DNA of 64,000 bases from NCBI RefSeq assembly GCF_026241855.1, contig NZ_JAPJDC010000001.1, positions 2,046,001 to 2,110,000 of the forward strand, given 5' to 3'. The first letter of the stretch is position 1. Every line of letters starts with the position of its first letter. Made by a program: the position numbers and the translations under genes. This DNA is from Curtobacterium flaccumfaciens pv. betae. GTDB taxonomy: Bacteria; Actinomycetota; Actinomycetes; Actinomycetales; Microbacteriaceae. A model generated the notes under the pieces. That model saw nothing but the letters and a program-made list of their open reading frames with translations. It made no database searches and had not been told where the DNA came from. Positions 10,362 through 19,410 of the stretch are shown piece by piece.

Positions 10362-10811
10362 TCAGGGAAGCGTGGCGCCCGGAGGGGCACCGGCACTGCG
10401 CTCGTGGTCGAGCGCGTGTTGCAGAATGATAACAGCGGCTGCTTGGTCGATCACGGCCCGGGACTTCTTCGTGTTCTTGCCGGCCTGGTGCAGCCCCCGC
10501 TGGGCCGTCACGGTCGACAGTCGTTCGTCGACCAGGCGCACCGGCCGACGCGCCGCGATCCGGGCGGCGAAGACACGGGCGTCCTCGGTGGAGGCCGTGT
10601 CCCCACCCGACATCGACAGGGGCAGCCCGACGACGACCTCGAGCACGTCGTACTCGTCCGCGAGCTCGAGGATCCGCCGGAGGTCCGTCGAGTCGTCACG
10701 ACGGACGGTCTCGACCGGCGTCGCCAGCAGCCCGTCGCGGTCGCACACGGCGACCCCGATCCGGGCGCGTCCGACGTCCACGCCGAGGCGATGCCCGGAC
10801 CGGATGCCCAC
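10362..10811 (-). CDS. ruvX: RuvX/YqgF Holliday-junction resolvase-like protein
   Basis: RNase H-fold protein implicated in pre-16S rRNA 5'-end maturation in E. coli and in Holliday junction cleavage in mycobacteria. The 149-residue product has the family acidic N-terminus LGVDVGRARIGVAVCD, VVVGLPLSMSGG, LVDERLSTVTA and the C-terminal IDQAAAVIILQ. It starts two bases after the alaS stop and is followed 21 bases later by mltG, the standard alaS-ruvX-mltG order. Confidence 0.95.
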   Translation of the reverse strand: MGIRSGHRLGVDVGRARIGVAVCDRDGLLATPVETVRRDDSTDLRRILELADEYDVLEVVVGLPLSMSGGDTASTEDARVFAARIAARRPVRLVDERLSTVTAQRGLHQAGKNTKKSRAVIDQAAAVIILQHALDHERSAGAPPGATLP

Positions 10812-10813
10812 GG

Positions 10814-13471
10814 TCAGCCCGCGAGCCGTGCAGTCACGGCACGCAGCGCCGCGGGGAGCGCGGCCGCGTCGGTCCCGCCGCCCTGCGCCAGGTCCGGCTT
10901 GCCGCCGCCACCGCCACCGAGCACGCCGGCGGCCTCCTTCGCGAGGGGGCCCGCCTGCACGCCCGCAGCACGAGCGGCGTCGTTGGTCGCGACGATCACG
11001 ATCGGCTTGCCACCGACGACCGCCCCGAGCACGACCACGGCCGCGCCGTCACCGAGCTGGCCCCGCACGCCGGTGGCGAGCGAGCGCAGGTCGTCGCCGG
11101 ACTGCAGGCCGTCGACCGTCTCGGCGACCACGGTGGTGGCACCGACGGTCGTGGCGTTGCGGGCGATGGCCGGCACGCGCTGCTGCAGGTTCGCCGACTC
11201 GTACTCGGCGAGCTTCTTCTGGGCGGACCGGAGGTCCTCCATCAGGTTCTGGACGCGGGCCGGCAGGTCGGCACGGGGTGCCTTGAGCGCGCTGGAGAGC
11301 TGCGACACGATCGTGCGCTCGACGGCGAGGTCGCGGAACCCCTCGAGCCCGACCAGTGCCTCGACGCGGCGGTTCGTCGAACCGACGCTCGACTCCCCCA
11401 CCAGGTTGACGAGCCCGATCTGCGCGCTCGAGGCGACGTGCGTGCCACCGCAGAGCTCGCGGGACCACGGGCCGCCGATGTCGACCATGCGGACCTCGGC
11501 GCCGTACTTCTCACCGAACAGGGCTTGTGCCCCGAGGGCCTTCGCCTCGTCGATGGGCAGGATGCGCGTGGAGACCTCGAGGTCGGTGCGGATCGCGGTG
11601 TTCACGACCTCCTCGATCTCGGAGCGCGTCTCGAGCGAGACCGGCTGCGACCACGAGAAGTCGAGGCGCATGTAGCCGGACTTGTTGTACGAACCGGCCT
11701 GCAGCGCCTCCGGCCCGAGGATGTCGCGGAGGGCCGCGTTGACCAGGTGCGTCGCGGAGTGCGCCTGGGTCGCACCGCGGCGGTACTCCGCGTCGACGAC
11801 GGTGCTCGCGGCGTCGCCGACTCCGACCTCACCGGAGCGGACCTGCACGGTGTGGCTCCACAGTCCGGAGACCGGTCGCTGGACGTCGAGGACCTCGAGG
11901 TCGAACCCGTTGCCGACGATCGAGCCCTGGTCGGCGTCCTGGCCGCCCGACTCGGCGTACAGGGAGGTCTCGCCGAGGATGACCTCGGCGATGTCACCGG
12001 CGACCGCACGGTCGACGCTCACGCCGCCGACGATGATGCCGAGCACGCGCGTCTCGGCCTCGAGCGCGTCGTAGCCGAGGAACGTCGTCTCGCCCTTCGC
12101 CCGGAACGCGCTGTACACGCTCAGGTCGGCGATCGCGGTCTTCTTGCTCTTCGCGTCGGCCTTCGCCCGGGCACGCTGCTCGGACATCAGGGTCTCGAAC
12201 GCCGTGCGGTCGACGTGGACGCCGGCTTCCTCGGCCATCTCCATCGTCAGGTCGATGGGGAACCCGAAGGTGTCGTGCAGCAGGAACGCCGTGTCGCCGC
12301 CGATCGACGGGGCGCCGTCCTGCTTCGCGCGCTCGACGGCGACGTCGAGGATGGTCGTGCCCTGTGCCAGGGTGCGGAGGAAGGTCTCCTCTTCCGCGTA
12401 GGCGATGCGGGAGATCCGGTCGTAGTCGGACGCCACCTCGGGGTAGGCGTCGCGCATGGCGTCGCGGGACGCCGGGAAGAGCTCTGGGAACGTGGGGGCC
12501 TCGACACCGAGCAGGCGCATCGCACGGACGGTGCGACGGAGCAGCCGACGGAGGATGTACCCGCGGCCCTCGTTCGACGGGCTCACGCCGTCGGCGATGA
12601 GCATCAGCGAGGAACGGACGTGGTCGGCGATGACGCGCATCCGCACGTCGTCCTCGTGCACGGCACCGTAGCGCCGGCCCGAGATATCGGCCGCACGGTC
12701 GAGCACCGGGCGCACCTGGTCGATCTCGTACATGTTGTCGACGCCCTGCTTGATGAAGGCGACGCGCTCGAGCCCCATGCCGGTGTCGATGTTCTTGTTC
12801 GGCAGCTCGCCGGTGATCTCGAAGTCGTACTTCGACCGCACGTCGGCGATCTGGTACTGCATGAAGACGAGGTTCCAGATCTCGACGTACCGGTCGTCGT
12901 CCGTCGCCGGGCCGCCGTCGATGCCGTACTCGGGGCCACGGTCGAAGAAGATCTCCGAGCAGGGACCCGCCGGTCCGGGCTGTCCGGTCGACCAGTAGTT
13001 GGTGTCCTTGCCGAGGCGCTGGATCCGCTCGTCGGGCAGCGAGGAGTGCTGCTTCCAGAAGCCGATCGCCTCGTCGTCCTCTTCGTAGACGGTGACCCAG
13101 AGGTCGTCCGGCGAGAAGCCGAGCCCGCCGTCGGTCTCCGGCTTGGTCAGGAACTCCCAGGCGAACTGGATCGCCTGCTCCTTGAAGTAGTCGCCGAACG
13201 AGAAGTTCCCGTTCATCTGGAAGAACGTGCCGTGGCGAGGGGTCTTGCCGACCTCTTCGATGTCGTTGGTGCGGATGCACTTCTGCACGCTCGTCGCCCG
13301 CGGGAACGGCGCCGGGATGAGACCGGTCAGGTACGGGATGAACGGCACCATGCCGGCGACCGTGAAGAGGAGCGACGGGTCGTCGGAGACGAGGGACGCG
13401 GACGGGACGACGGTGTGGCCGCGGTCACCGAAGTACTGGAGCCAACGGCGGCGGATCTCTGCGGTCTGCAT
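10814..13471 (-). CDS. alaS: Alanyl-tRNA synthetase
   Basis: Charges tRNA-Ala. 885 residues from MQTAEIRRRWLQYF, matching the family length. Class II catalytic core at the N-terminus (QKCIRTNDIEEVGKT, RHGTFFQMNGNFSFGDYFK), the editing domain with HSATHLVNAALR and the zinc/editing motif CGGTHV, then a C-Ala domain ending GGGGGGKPDLAQGGG, the glycine-rich DHHA1-type motif. The ATG at 13469-13471 is preceded by CCAGGAAG; the frame is open further upstream but the extension is not conserved-looking. Confidence 0.97.
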   Translation of the reverse strand: MQTAEIRRRWLQYFGDRGHTVVPSASLVSDDPSLLFTVAGMVPFIPYLTGLIPAPFPRATSVQKCIRTNDIEEVGKTPRHGTFFQMNGNFSFGDYFKEQAIQFAWEFLTKPETDGGLGFSPDDLWVTVYEEDDEAIGFWKQHSSLPDERIQRLGKDTNYWSTGQPGPAGPCSEIFFDRGPEYGIDGGPATDDDRYVEIWNLVFMQYQIADVRSKYDFEITGELPNKNIDTGMGLERVAFIKQGVDNMYEIDQVRPVLDRAADISGRRYGAVHEDDVRMRVIADHVRSSLMLIADGVSPSNEGRGYILRRLLRRTVRAMRLLGVEAPTFPELFPASRDAMRDAYPEVASDYDRISRIAYAEEETFLRTLAQGTTILDVAVERAKQDGAPSIGGDTAFLLHDTFGFPIDLTMEMAEEAGVHVDRTAFETLMSEQRARAKADAKSKKTAIADLSVYSAFRAKGETTFLGYDALEAETRVLGIIVGGVSVDRAVAGDIAEVILGETSLYAESGGQDADQGSIVGNGFDLEVLDVQRPVSGLWSHTVQVRSGEVGVGDAASTVVDAEYRRGATQAHSATHLVNAALRDILGPEALQAGSYNKSGYMRLDFSWSQPVSLETRSEIEEVVNTAIRTDLEVSTRILPIDEAKALGAQALFGEKYGAEVRMVDIGGPWSRELCGGTHVASSAQIGLVNLVGESSVGSTNRRVEALVGLEGFRDLAVERTIVSQLSSALKAPRADLPARVQNLMEDLRSAQKKLAEYESANLQQRVPAIARNATTVGATTVVAETVDGLQSGDDLRSLATGVRGQLGDGAAVVVLGAVVGGKPIVIVATNDAARAAGVQAGPLAKEAAGVLGGGGGGKPDLAQGGGTDAAALPAALRAVTARLAG

Positions 13472-13530
13472 GGTGCTTCCTGGGTTCAGGTCGTGGGTGG
13501 AGGAGGGTCGTGGCTGCTCGGTCGGGGCGC

Positions 13531-13713
13531 TCAGACGTCGGTACGGAGCTCGGCCTCGCGCGACCGGTAACCGTCCGCGACGGCTCCCGCGAAGGCCTTC
13601 GTCTTGGCGTTCACCTCGGCGAAGAGCCGGGCGCCACCGGAGGTCTGGGCGACCCGGTGTGCGACGGCGAACCCGATGACGATGCCGACGGCGACGAAGA
13701 ACAGCTGCTTCAC
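13531..13713 (-). CDS. Small membrane protein between rpsD and alaS
   Basis: 60 residues from GTG (VKQLFFVAVGIVIGFAVA...), preceded by a strong AGAGGGAGAGG ribosome-binding site. One N-terminal hydrophobic helix (about 2-19), then an amphipathic Ala/Arg/Glu-rich tail with FAEVNAKTKAFAGAVADGYRS. I recognise no named domain. It lies 59 bases upstream of alaS and probably shares its transcript. The codon pattern and RBS make it a real gene; function unknown. Confidence 0.75.
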   Translation of the reverse strand: MKQLFFVAVGIVIGFAVAHRVAQTSGGARLFAEVNAKTKAFAGAVADGYRSREAELRTDV

Positions 13714-13754
13714 GGTGCCTCTCCCTCTGCACCCGGGCGGTGCATGCCCGGACA

Positions 13755-13760
13755 AGCTTA
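13755..13760 (-). promoter_or_regulatory. -10 box for the small membrane protein-alaS unit
   Basis: TAAGCT on the minus strand fits TANNNT and stands 41 bases before the GTG, giving a ~35-nt leader that contains the strong ribosome-binding site. It follows directly after the rpsD terminator hairpin, as expected for a new transcription unit. The -35 is weak (TTCGGC at 17 bases). Confidence 0.5.
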
Positions 13761-13778
13761 GTCGCCGGTGCCGGAACG

Positions 13779-13820
13779 CCGAACGGCGGGTCGCCCTCGA
13801 GAGGACGACCCGCCGTTCGG
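13779..13820 (-). terminator. rpsD terminator hairpin
   Basis: A perfect 15-bp inverted repeat (CCGAACGGCGGGTCG at 13779-13793 pairing with 13806-13820); the intervening 12 bases can extend the helix by CCTC/GAGG. It begins 14 bases after the rpsD stop. There is no T-run, as is common for actinobacterial terminators. Confidence 0.85.
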
Positions 13821-13834
13821 GTGTGATCAGTGGA

Positions 13835-14464
13835 TCAGCGAGCTGCGTAGTACTCGACGACGAGCTGCACTTCACAGGTCACGGGGACCTCGGCGCGCTT
13901 CGGGCGACGCACGAGGCGGGCCTGGAGCTTCTCGATCTCGACCTCGAGGTAGCCCGGGACCTTCGGGAGGACTTCCTGGTGGCCACCGGCAGCGGCGACC
14001 TGGAAGGGCTCCATCGACTCGGACTTCGCCTTGACGTGGATCAGCTGGCCCTCCTTGACGCGGAAGGAGGGGCGGTCGACGAGCTTGCCGTCGACCAGGA
14101 TGTGGCGGTGCACGATCAGCTGACGGGCCTGCGCGGTGGTGCGGGCGAAGCCGGCACGGACCACGAGGGCGTCGAGGCGCTGCTCGAGGAGCTCGACCAG
14201 GTTCTCACCGGTCAGGCCCTTCGTCTTGCGGGCCTCTTCGAAGACGATGCGGAGCTGCTTCTCGCGGATGCCGTACTGGGCGCGCAGACGCTGCTTCTCA
14301 CGGAGGCGGACGGCGTAGTCGCTGTCCGCACGACGGCGCGTACGGCCGTGCTCACCGGGCCCGTAGGGGCGCTTCTCGAGGTAACGGGCAGCCTTCGGCG
14401 TCAGCGGGATGCCGAGTGCGCGCGACAGGCGGGTCTTGCTGCGGGTACGTGACTTGGTAGACAC
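13835..14464 (-). CDS. rpsD: 30S ribosomal protein S4
   Basis: Primary 16S rRNA binding protein that nucleates the 30S body. 209 residues, normal length. Starts at GTG (MSTKSRTRSKTRLSRALGIP) with AAAAGGA five bases upstream. The S4 RNA-binding domain is clear (LEQRLDALVVRAGFARTTAQARQLIVHRHILVDGK). The zinc-binding cysteines found in some S4 paralogues are absent, so this is the C-minus form. Monocistronic, bounded by a terminator downstream and a 234-base spacer upstream. Confidence 0.97.
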   Translation of the reverse strand: MSTKSRTRSKTRLSRALGIPLTPKAARYLEKRPYGPGEHGRTRRRADSDYAVRLREKQRLRAQYGIREKQLRIVFEEARKTKGLTGENLVELLEQRLDALVVRAGFARTTAQARQLIVHRHILVDGKLVDRPSFRVKEGQLIHVKAKSESMEPFQVAAAGGHQEVLPKVPGYLEVEIEKLQARLVRRPKRAEVPVTCEVQLVVEYYAAR

Positions 14465-14698
14465 AGGGTCCTTTTCTCTGTTCGAACTGAATACTCACCG
14501 GAGGCCGGGCACGCGAGTGCCGGTGGCCCCGACGACGGGATCCAGAGGGATGAGCCTGTGGGATCGGACGGCTACAGTCCGAACCTCTGCCCCCGTACCA
14601 CCGGAGTGGCACTCTGTCCTCGACGCAGCCGTGCTCGAGGACCAGGACGTAGGCCCGGCAATGCTAGCAGCATCGGGGCGGGCGCAGAAGCACCGGCG
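14465..14698 (-). other. rpsD 5' region
   Basis: 234 bases without a gene between rarA and rpsD. The best -10 candidate on the minus strand is TAGCAT at 14661-14666, which would give a leader of about 190 nt before rpsD. I see no clear S4 autoregulatory fold by eye. Confidence 0.35.
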
Positions 14699-16072
14699 CT
14701 AGTGGCCGCGTGTGATCTTCCGGAGTCGTTCGAGCCGCGGCCCGACCTCGCGCTCGTAGCCGTTGGCCGTCGGCGTGTAGTACTCGGTGCCCTCGAGTGC
14801 GTCCGGCAGGTACTGCTGCTCGGCGACCCCGTGCTCGGCGTCGTGGGAGTAGACGTACCCCTTGCCGTGCCCGAGGCGCTTCGCCCCGGCGTAGTGCGCG
14901 TCGCGCAGGTGCATCGGGACCGTGCCCATGCGCCCCGCCTTGACGTCGGCCATCGCCTGGTTGACCCCGTTGTAGGCGGCGTTCGACTTCGGCGCCGTCG
15001 CCAGGTAGACGACCGCCTCGGCCAGCGGGATCCGCCCCTCGGGCATCCCGATGAGCTGGACGGCCTGGGCCGCCGCGACCGCGATGGGCAGCGCCTGGGG
15101 ATCGGCCATGCCGATGTCCTCGGACGCGGAGATGATGATCCGGCGCGCGATGAACCGGGAGTCCTCGCCGGCCTCGATCATCCGGGCGAGGTAGTGCAGG
15201 GCGGCGTCGACGTCGCTCCCCCGCACCGACTTGATGAACGCGCTGATGACGTCATAGTGCTCGTCACCCTGTCGGTCGTAGCGCAGCAGGGCCCGGTCGA
15301 CCGCAGCCGCGACGGTGTCGGCGTCGACGACGGGCACGGTGTCGTCGTCCTCGTCCTGCGCGGCGGTGGCCGACGCCGCCGCGGCCTCGAGCGCCGTGAG
15401 GGCACGTCGAGCGTCACCGGACGCGAGGCGGATGATCGCGCTGCGGGCTTCGTCGCCGAGGACGACGGCACCGCCGAGCCCGCGGGGGTCCTCCACAGCG
15501 CGGTCGACGAGCATGCCGAGGTCGGGATCGGTGAGCGGTTTGAGCGTCAGGAGCAGTGAGCGGGACAGCAGGGGCGAGATGACCGAGAACGACGGGTTCT
15601 CGGTGGTGGCGGCGATCAGGATGACCCACCCGTTCTCGACGCCGGGCAGCAGGGCGTCCTGCTGGGCCTTGCTGAACCGGTGGATCTCGTCGAGGAACAG
15701 CACCGTGGTCGACCCGTACAGGTCGCGGTGGGTCAGCGCCTTCTCCATGACCTCGCGCACGTCCTTCACGCCGGCGGTCACGGCGGAGAGCTCGACGAAC
15801 TCGCGGCCGGACTGCCTGGCGATGGCCTGCGCCAGCGTGGTCTTGCCGGTGCCCGGCGGTCCCCACAGGATCACGGAGACCCCGCCGGGGTTCTCACGCG
15901 TGCCGGTGGCGAGCTGCACCAGGGGCGAACCCCGGCCGAGCAGGTGCTGTTGACCGGCGACCTCGTCGAGGCTGGTGGGGCGCATCCGGACGGCGAGCGG
16001 GACGGAACCCTGCGCGAGACCGGCGCGACCACCCGTGGTGGGCGCGTGCATTCCCGAACGATCCGCTGCCAT
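14699..16072 (-). CDS. rarA: RarA/MgsA replication-associated AAA+ ATPase
   Basis: RuvB-like clamp-loader-type ATPase acting at stalled replication forks. 457 residues. Walker A is GPPGTGKT (71-78), Walker [11 protein letters not shown], and sensor 1 AATTENPSF. The C-terminal tetramerisation region has [13 protein letters not shown] and the family end YLPDALEG. Starts at the ATG 16070-16072, which lies exactly 6 bases after a TACGAT -10 box, so the mRNA is probably leaderless. Divergent from the cyclophilin gene. Confidence 0.95.
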   Translation of the reverse strand: MAADRSGMHAPTTGGRAGLAQGSVPLAVRMRPTSLDEVAGQQHLLGRGSPLVQLATGTRENPGGVSVILWGPPGTGKTTLAQAIARQSGREFVELSAVTAGVKDVREVMEKALTHRDLYGSTTVLFLDEIHRFSKAQQDALLPGVENGWVILIAATTENPSFSVISPLLSRSLLLTLKPLTDPDLGMLVDRAVEDPRGLGGAVVLGDEARSAIIRLASGDARRALTALEAAAASATAAQDEDDDTVPVVDADTVAAAVDRALLRYDRQGDEHYDVISAFIKSVRGSDVDAALHYLARMIEAGEDSRFIARRIIISASEDIGMADPQALPIAVAAAQAVQLIGMPEGRIPLAEAVVYLATAPKSNAAYNGVNQAMADVKAGRMGTVPMHLRDAHYAGAKRLGHGKGYVYSHDAEHGVAEQQYLPDALEGTEYYTPTANGYEREVGPRLERLRKITRGH

Positions 16073-16078
16073 CCTGCA

Positions 16079-16084
16079 ATCGTA
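16079..16084 (-). promoter_or_regulatory. Leaderless -10 box of rarA
   Basis: TACGAT, six bases (TGCAGG), then the rarA ATG. Transcription from this box would start at the A of the start codon. Confidence 0.6.
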
Positions 16085-16139
16085 GGCCGGTCCACCGACG
16101 CAGGCCGCGCCTCCCGGCTGGTGACGGCGACCGTTCGGC

Positions 16140-16145
16140 TACGCT
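16140..16145 (+). promoter_or_regulatory. -10 box for the cyclophilin gene
   Basis: TACGCT on the plus strand, 35 bases before the GTG; the leader contains AGAGGG as ribosome-binding site. No clear -35. Confidence 0.4.
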
Positions 16146-16180
16146 CGTTGCACACTGCGACGAGAGGGCAGACCAGCACC

Positions 16181-16993
16181 GTGGCACCGAAGAACCCAGC
16201 GCGTGACAACCGTGAGGCGCGCGAGCGCCTCCGCCTCTACCAGGCCCGCCAGGGCCTCCACGAGCGGCAGCGACGCCGCCGCGTGCGGGACAACCTGATC
16301 GGCGCCGGTGCCCTCGTCCTCGTCGCGGCCCTCGCCACCGGGTCGCAGCTCGCCTTCGCCGGATCGCGGGGGTCGGACGCCCCGGCCCCGAGCGCCTCCG
16401 CGTCGTCGACGGCCACGCCGTCGGCCAGTGCCACGGCCGGCAACACCGGCGACGTGCCGAGCAAGTCGATCGCGAAGGGCGCGACCTGGACCGGCACCCT
16501 CACGCTCAACAAGGACATCGACCTCGGCATCGAGCTGGACGGCGCGAAGGCGCCGCAGGCCACGAGTGCCGAGATCTCGTTGATCCGTGAGCAGTTCTAC
16601 AACGGCACCACCTGCCACCGGCTCGCCGACAGCGACGGACTGAAGTTCCTGCAGTGCGGCTCCGCGAACGGCGACGGCACCGGCGACGCCGGCTTCGAGT
16701 ACGGCCCGCTCGAGAACGTGCCGGAGGACGGCGTCTACGAGAAGGGCACGATCGCGATCGCACGGTCGGACTCCCCGTACTCGCAGTCGACGCAGTTCTT
16801 CATCGTCTACGGGGACACCACGCTCGACGGCTCGACTGGCGGCTACACGGTCGTTGGCAAGGTCACGAGCGGGCTGTCCGAGCTCGAGTCGAAGATCGCC
16901 GCGAAGGGCATCGCGTCGCCCGGCAGCGACGGCACCGGCGAGCCGAAGGTGGCGACGAAGATCACCGACGCGACCATCGCGGAGCAGAAGTAG
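16181..16993 (+). CDS. Membrane-anchored cyclophilin-type peptidyl-prolyl isomerase
   Basis: Catalyses proline isomerisation, here outside the membrane. 270 residues from GTG (VAPKNPARDNREARER...). A charged, Arg-rich cytosolic head (1-45), one TM helix (LIGAGALVLVAALATGSQLAF), an Ala/Ser/Thr linker, then a cyclophilin domain. It keeps FYNGTTCHRL (with the catalytic Arg of the usual FHR motif) and QFFIVYGDT, but the segment after the Arg is divergent. Stands alone on the plus strand, with DUF349 113 bases downstream. Confidence 0.9.
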   Translation: MAPKNPARDNREARERLRLYQARQGLHERQRRRRVRDNLIGAGALVLVAALATGSQLAFAGSRGSDAPAPSASASSTATPSASATAGNTGDVPSKSIAKGATWTGTLTLNKDIDLGIELDGAKAPQATSAEISLIREQFYNGTTCHRLADSDGLKFLQCGSANGDGTGDAGFEYGPLENVPEDGVYEKGTIAIARSDSPYSQSTQFFIVYGDTTLDGSTGGYTVVGKVTSGLSELESKIAAKGIASPGSDGTGEPKVATKITDATIAEQK

Positions 16994-17039
16994 TCCACAA
17001 CCCGTCGCACCGGTCGGGCGGCGGAGCCCGTCCGTGCAA

Positions 17040-17045
17040 TAGGCT
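17040..17045 (+). promoter_or_regulatory. -10 box for the DUF349 gene
   Basis: TAGGCT in the spacer after the cyclophilin stop, 61 bases before the GTG of the DUF349 gene. No recognisable -35. Confidence 0.35.
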
Positions 17046-17106
17046 GACGACCTGACCGTGCCGACGGTGACGTCGGCGATGCACGACCACGATCGAGGCG
17101 AGACCT

Positions 17107-18339
17107 GTGGGATCTGACGAAGCAACGACCTGGGGGCGGGTCGACGAGAACGGGACCGTGTACGTCCGGTACGAAGAGACCGAACGTGCTGTCGGTGAGT
17201 ACCCGGACGCCACCCCCGAAGAAGCCCTCGCCTACTTCGCGCGGAAGTACGCCGACCTCGAGGGGCAGGTGAAGATCGCCGAGCAGCGCGTCCAGCGCGG
17301 TGCGTCGGCGAACGACGTCGCCCGGACGGTCGAGCACCTGACCGCCCTGGTCGCCGACGCGCGCGTGGTGGGTGACATCAAGTCGCTCGAGACCCGCGTG
17401 GGCGCGCTCACCGAGCAGCTCGGCTCGCTCACCAAGGAGCAGGCGGAACAGGCGCAGCAGGCGCTGCAGGACGCCCTGGCGCACCGCACCGCCCTGGTCG
17501 AGGAAGCCGAGGCACTCGCCGCGGTGGACCCCGCACGCGCGCAGTGGAAGCAGATCACGGCCCAGCTCGACGACGTGTTCGCGCGCTGGCAGCAGCACCA
17601 GCACGACGGGCCGCGGATCCCCAAGAACGAGGCCAACGACCTCTGGAAGCGGTTCCGCGCAGCACGGTCCACCGTCGACCAGCACCGTCGTGCGTTCTAC
17701 TCCGAGCTGGACGCACAGCACCGTGACGCCCGGACCCGCAAGCAGGAGCTCGTGGCGCAGGCCGAGGCCCTCGCACCCCGCGGCTCCGATGCGATCCCGG
17801 ACTACCGCCAGCTCCTCGACGACTGGAAGAACGCCGGGCGTGCAGGCAAGCGGCACGACGACGCACTCTGGGCGCGCTTCAAGGCCGCCGGAGACGTCCT
17901 GTTCGAGCAGCGCCACGCCGAGAGCGCAGCCGAGAACGAAGAGTTCTCCGCCAACCTCGAGGCGAAGCAGACCCTGCTGACCGAGGCCGAGCCGCTCCTG
18001 CAGGCGACCGACCGGGTCGCCGCGCGCAAGACCCTCACCGGCATCCAGCGCCGCTGGGACGAGATCGGCAAGGTGCCCCGCGGTGACGTCCGTCGGGTCG
18101 AGGACCGCCTGCGTGCCATCGAGGACCACGTCCGTGGGCTCGAGGACGCGCACTGGAAGGAATCGAACCCGGAGCGCAAGGCCCGTCAGAACGGCCTCGC
18201 GAGCCAGCTGGAAGACGCGATCGGCAAGCTCCAGTCCGAGCTCGCCGCGGCGCAGGCCACCGGCGACGCCCGGAAGATCAAGGACGCGCAGGAAGCCCTC
18301 GACGCCCGCAAGATCTGGCTCGACGCCCTGGGCGGCTGA
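17107..18339 (+). CDS. DUF349 coiled-coil protein
   Basis: 410 residues, starting at GTG with GAGGCGAG upstream. An N-terminal 50-residue segment (WGRVDENGTVYVR) is typical of actinobacterial members. It is followed by repeated DUF349 units with the W-x-x-x-K/R pattern (WKQITAQLDDVFARWQQ, LWKRFRAARSTVDQHR, LWARFKAAGDVLFEQRH) and long charged coiled coils rich in Ala, Glu and Gln. Cytosolic, no TM helix. The family's molecular role is not established. It ends in a strong bidirectional terminator shared with ribF. Confidence 0.9.
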   Translation: MGSDEATTWGRVDENGTVYVRYEETERAVGEYPDATPEEALAYFARKYADLEGQVKIAEQRVQRGASANDVARTVEHLTALVADARVVGDIKSLETRVGALTEQLGSLTKEQAEQAQQALQDALAHRTALVEEAEALAAVDPARAQWKQITAQLDDVFARWQQHQHDGPRIPKNEANDLWKRFRAARSTVDQHRRAFYSELDAQHRDARTRKQELVAQAEALAPRGSDAIPDYRQLLDDWKNAGRAGKRHDDALWARFKAAGDVLFEQRHAESAAENEEFSANLEAKQTLLTEAEPLLQATDRVAARKTLTGIQRRWDEIGKVPRGDVRRVEDRLRAIEDHVRGLEDAHWKESNPERKARQNGLASQLEDAIGKLQSELAAAQATGDARKIKDAQEALDARKIWLDALGG

Positions 18340-18354
18340 GCCTCCGCACCACGA

Positions 18355-18392
18355 ACGACGCCCCCGTGACCGAACGGTCACGGGGGCGTCGT
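18355..18392. terminator. Bidirectional terminator between DUF349 and ribF
   Basis: A perfect 17-bp stem (ACGACGCCCCCGTGACC at 18355-18371 with 18376-18392) closed by a GAAC loop. It lies 15 bases after the DUF349 stop and 47 bases from the ribF stop, so it can serve both convergent genes. Confidence 0.9.
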
Positions 18393-18439
18393 CGTACCCG
18401 GGGGCACCAGCGGGCGAACCAGGCCAGCGTGCCGGCAGG

Positions 18440-19402
18440 TCAGACCGGAGCGGGCAGTCCGAGCAGCAGTCGGATGTCGAGGTCGTCCTGCCGCATCTGC
18501 GCGGCGAGCTCGTCCATCGACGAGAACTTCACCATGCCGCGCACGTACGACACGAACAGCACCGAGATCCGATCGCCGTACAGGTCGATGTCGACATCGA
18601 GCAGGTGCGCCTCGATCTGCTTCGCCGGCACGCCCTCGAACGTCGGGTTGTTGCCGACCGACACCGCTGCCGGGTAGACAGTGCCGTCGTGCAGCACCCG
18701 GGCGGCGTAGACGCCGTCGGCGGGGACGAAGCCCTCGCACGCCGGGTCGAGGTTCGCGGTGGGGTACCCCATCGCCCGGCCGCGCTGGTTGCCGTGCACC
18801 ACGACGCTCCGCACGGCGTGCTCCCGCCCGAGGAGTCGTGCAGCCTCGGCGACGCGACCCTGGCCCAGGAGCTCCCGGATCCAGGTGGAGGACACCCGGC
18901 GCTCACCGTCGGGTCGGACGTCGTCGATCAGGTCCACGTCGTCGATGAGCTCGACCGTGAACCCGTGCTGCTCCCCCAGGGTACGCAGCAGCGCGACGTC
19001 ACCGGCGCCCTTCGCGCCGAAGCGGAAGTCGCTGCCGACGAAGACGAGCCGGGCGTGCAGGGTGTCGACGAGGATCTCGGACACGAACGCCTCGGGCGAC
19101 TTCGACTGCAGTTCCTGGTCGAAGCGGAGCAGCAGGGTGGCGTCGACCCCGGCGTCCTCGAGCAGTTCGCGGCGCTGCGCGGTGCTCGTCAGGGCCGGCG
19201 GGACGTGCGGCGGGTCGATGACGTTGAGTGGGTGGCGGTCGAACGTGACCACGGTGGCCACGAGGTCGTGCTCGCGGGCGGCACGCTCGAGGTGTGCGAT
19301 GACGGCACGGTGCCCGACGTGCACGCCGTCGAACTTGCCGATGGTGACCGCACTCGGCCCGAACCCGTCCGCCACGTCGGCGGTGTCCTCGTAGAACTGC
19401 AC
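18440..19402 (-). CDS. ribF: Bifunctional riboflavin kinase / FAD synthetase
   Basis: Makes FMN then FAD from riboflavin. 320 residues from GTG at 19400-19402 (VQFYEDTADVADGFG). N-terminal nucleotidyltransferase domain with the HxGH motif (GKFDGVHVGH, H28-H31) and the FVGSDFRFGAKGAGD segment. The C-terminal flavokinase domain has GNQRGRAMGYPTANL. The open frame continues upstream with unlikely sequence, and the GTG lies 8 bases after the stop of the preceding membrane-protein gene, so the two are probably cotranscribed. Confidence 0.95.
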   Translation of the reverse strand: MQFYEDTADVADGFGPSAVTIGKFDGVHVGHRAVIAHLERAAREHDLVATVVTFDRHPLNVIDPPHVPPALTSTAQRRELLEDAGVDATLLLRFDQELQSKSPEAFVSEILVDTLHARLVFVGSDFRFGAKGAGDVALLRTLGEQHGFTVELIDDVDLIDDVRPDGERRVSSTWIRELLGQGRVAEAARLLGREHAVRSVVVHGNQRGRAMGYPTANLDPACEGFVPADGVYAARVLHDGTVYPAAVSVGNNPTFEGVPAKQIEAHLLDVDIDLYGDRISVLFVSYVRGMVKFSSMDELAAQMRQDDLDIRLLLGLPAPV

Positions 19403-19410
19403 GGTGGCGC

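Noticed and set aside
11438..13570. A 710-codon plus-strand frame opposite alaS
   Set aside because: Antisense shadow of alaS; composition dominated by Arg, Val, Asp and Gly.
18155..18175. A tRNA-like ATCGAACCC string
   Set aside because: It lies inside the DUF349 coding frame and no cloverleaf partner arms are present.
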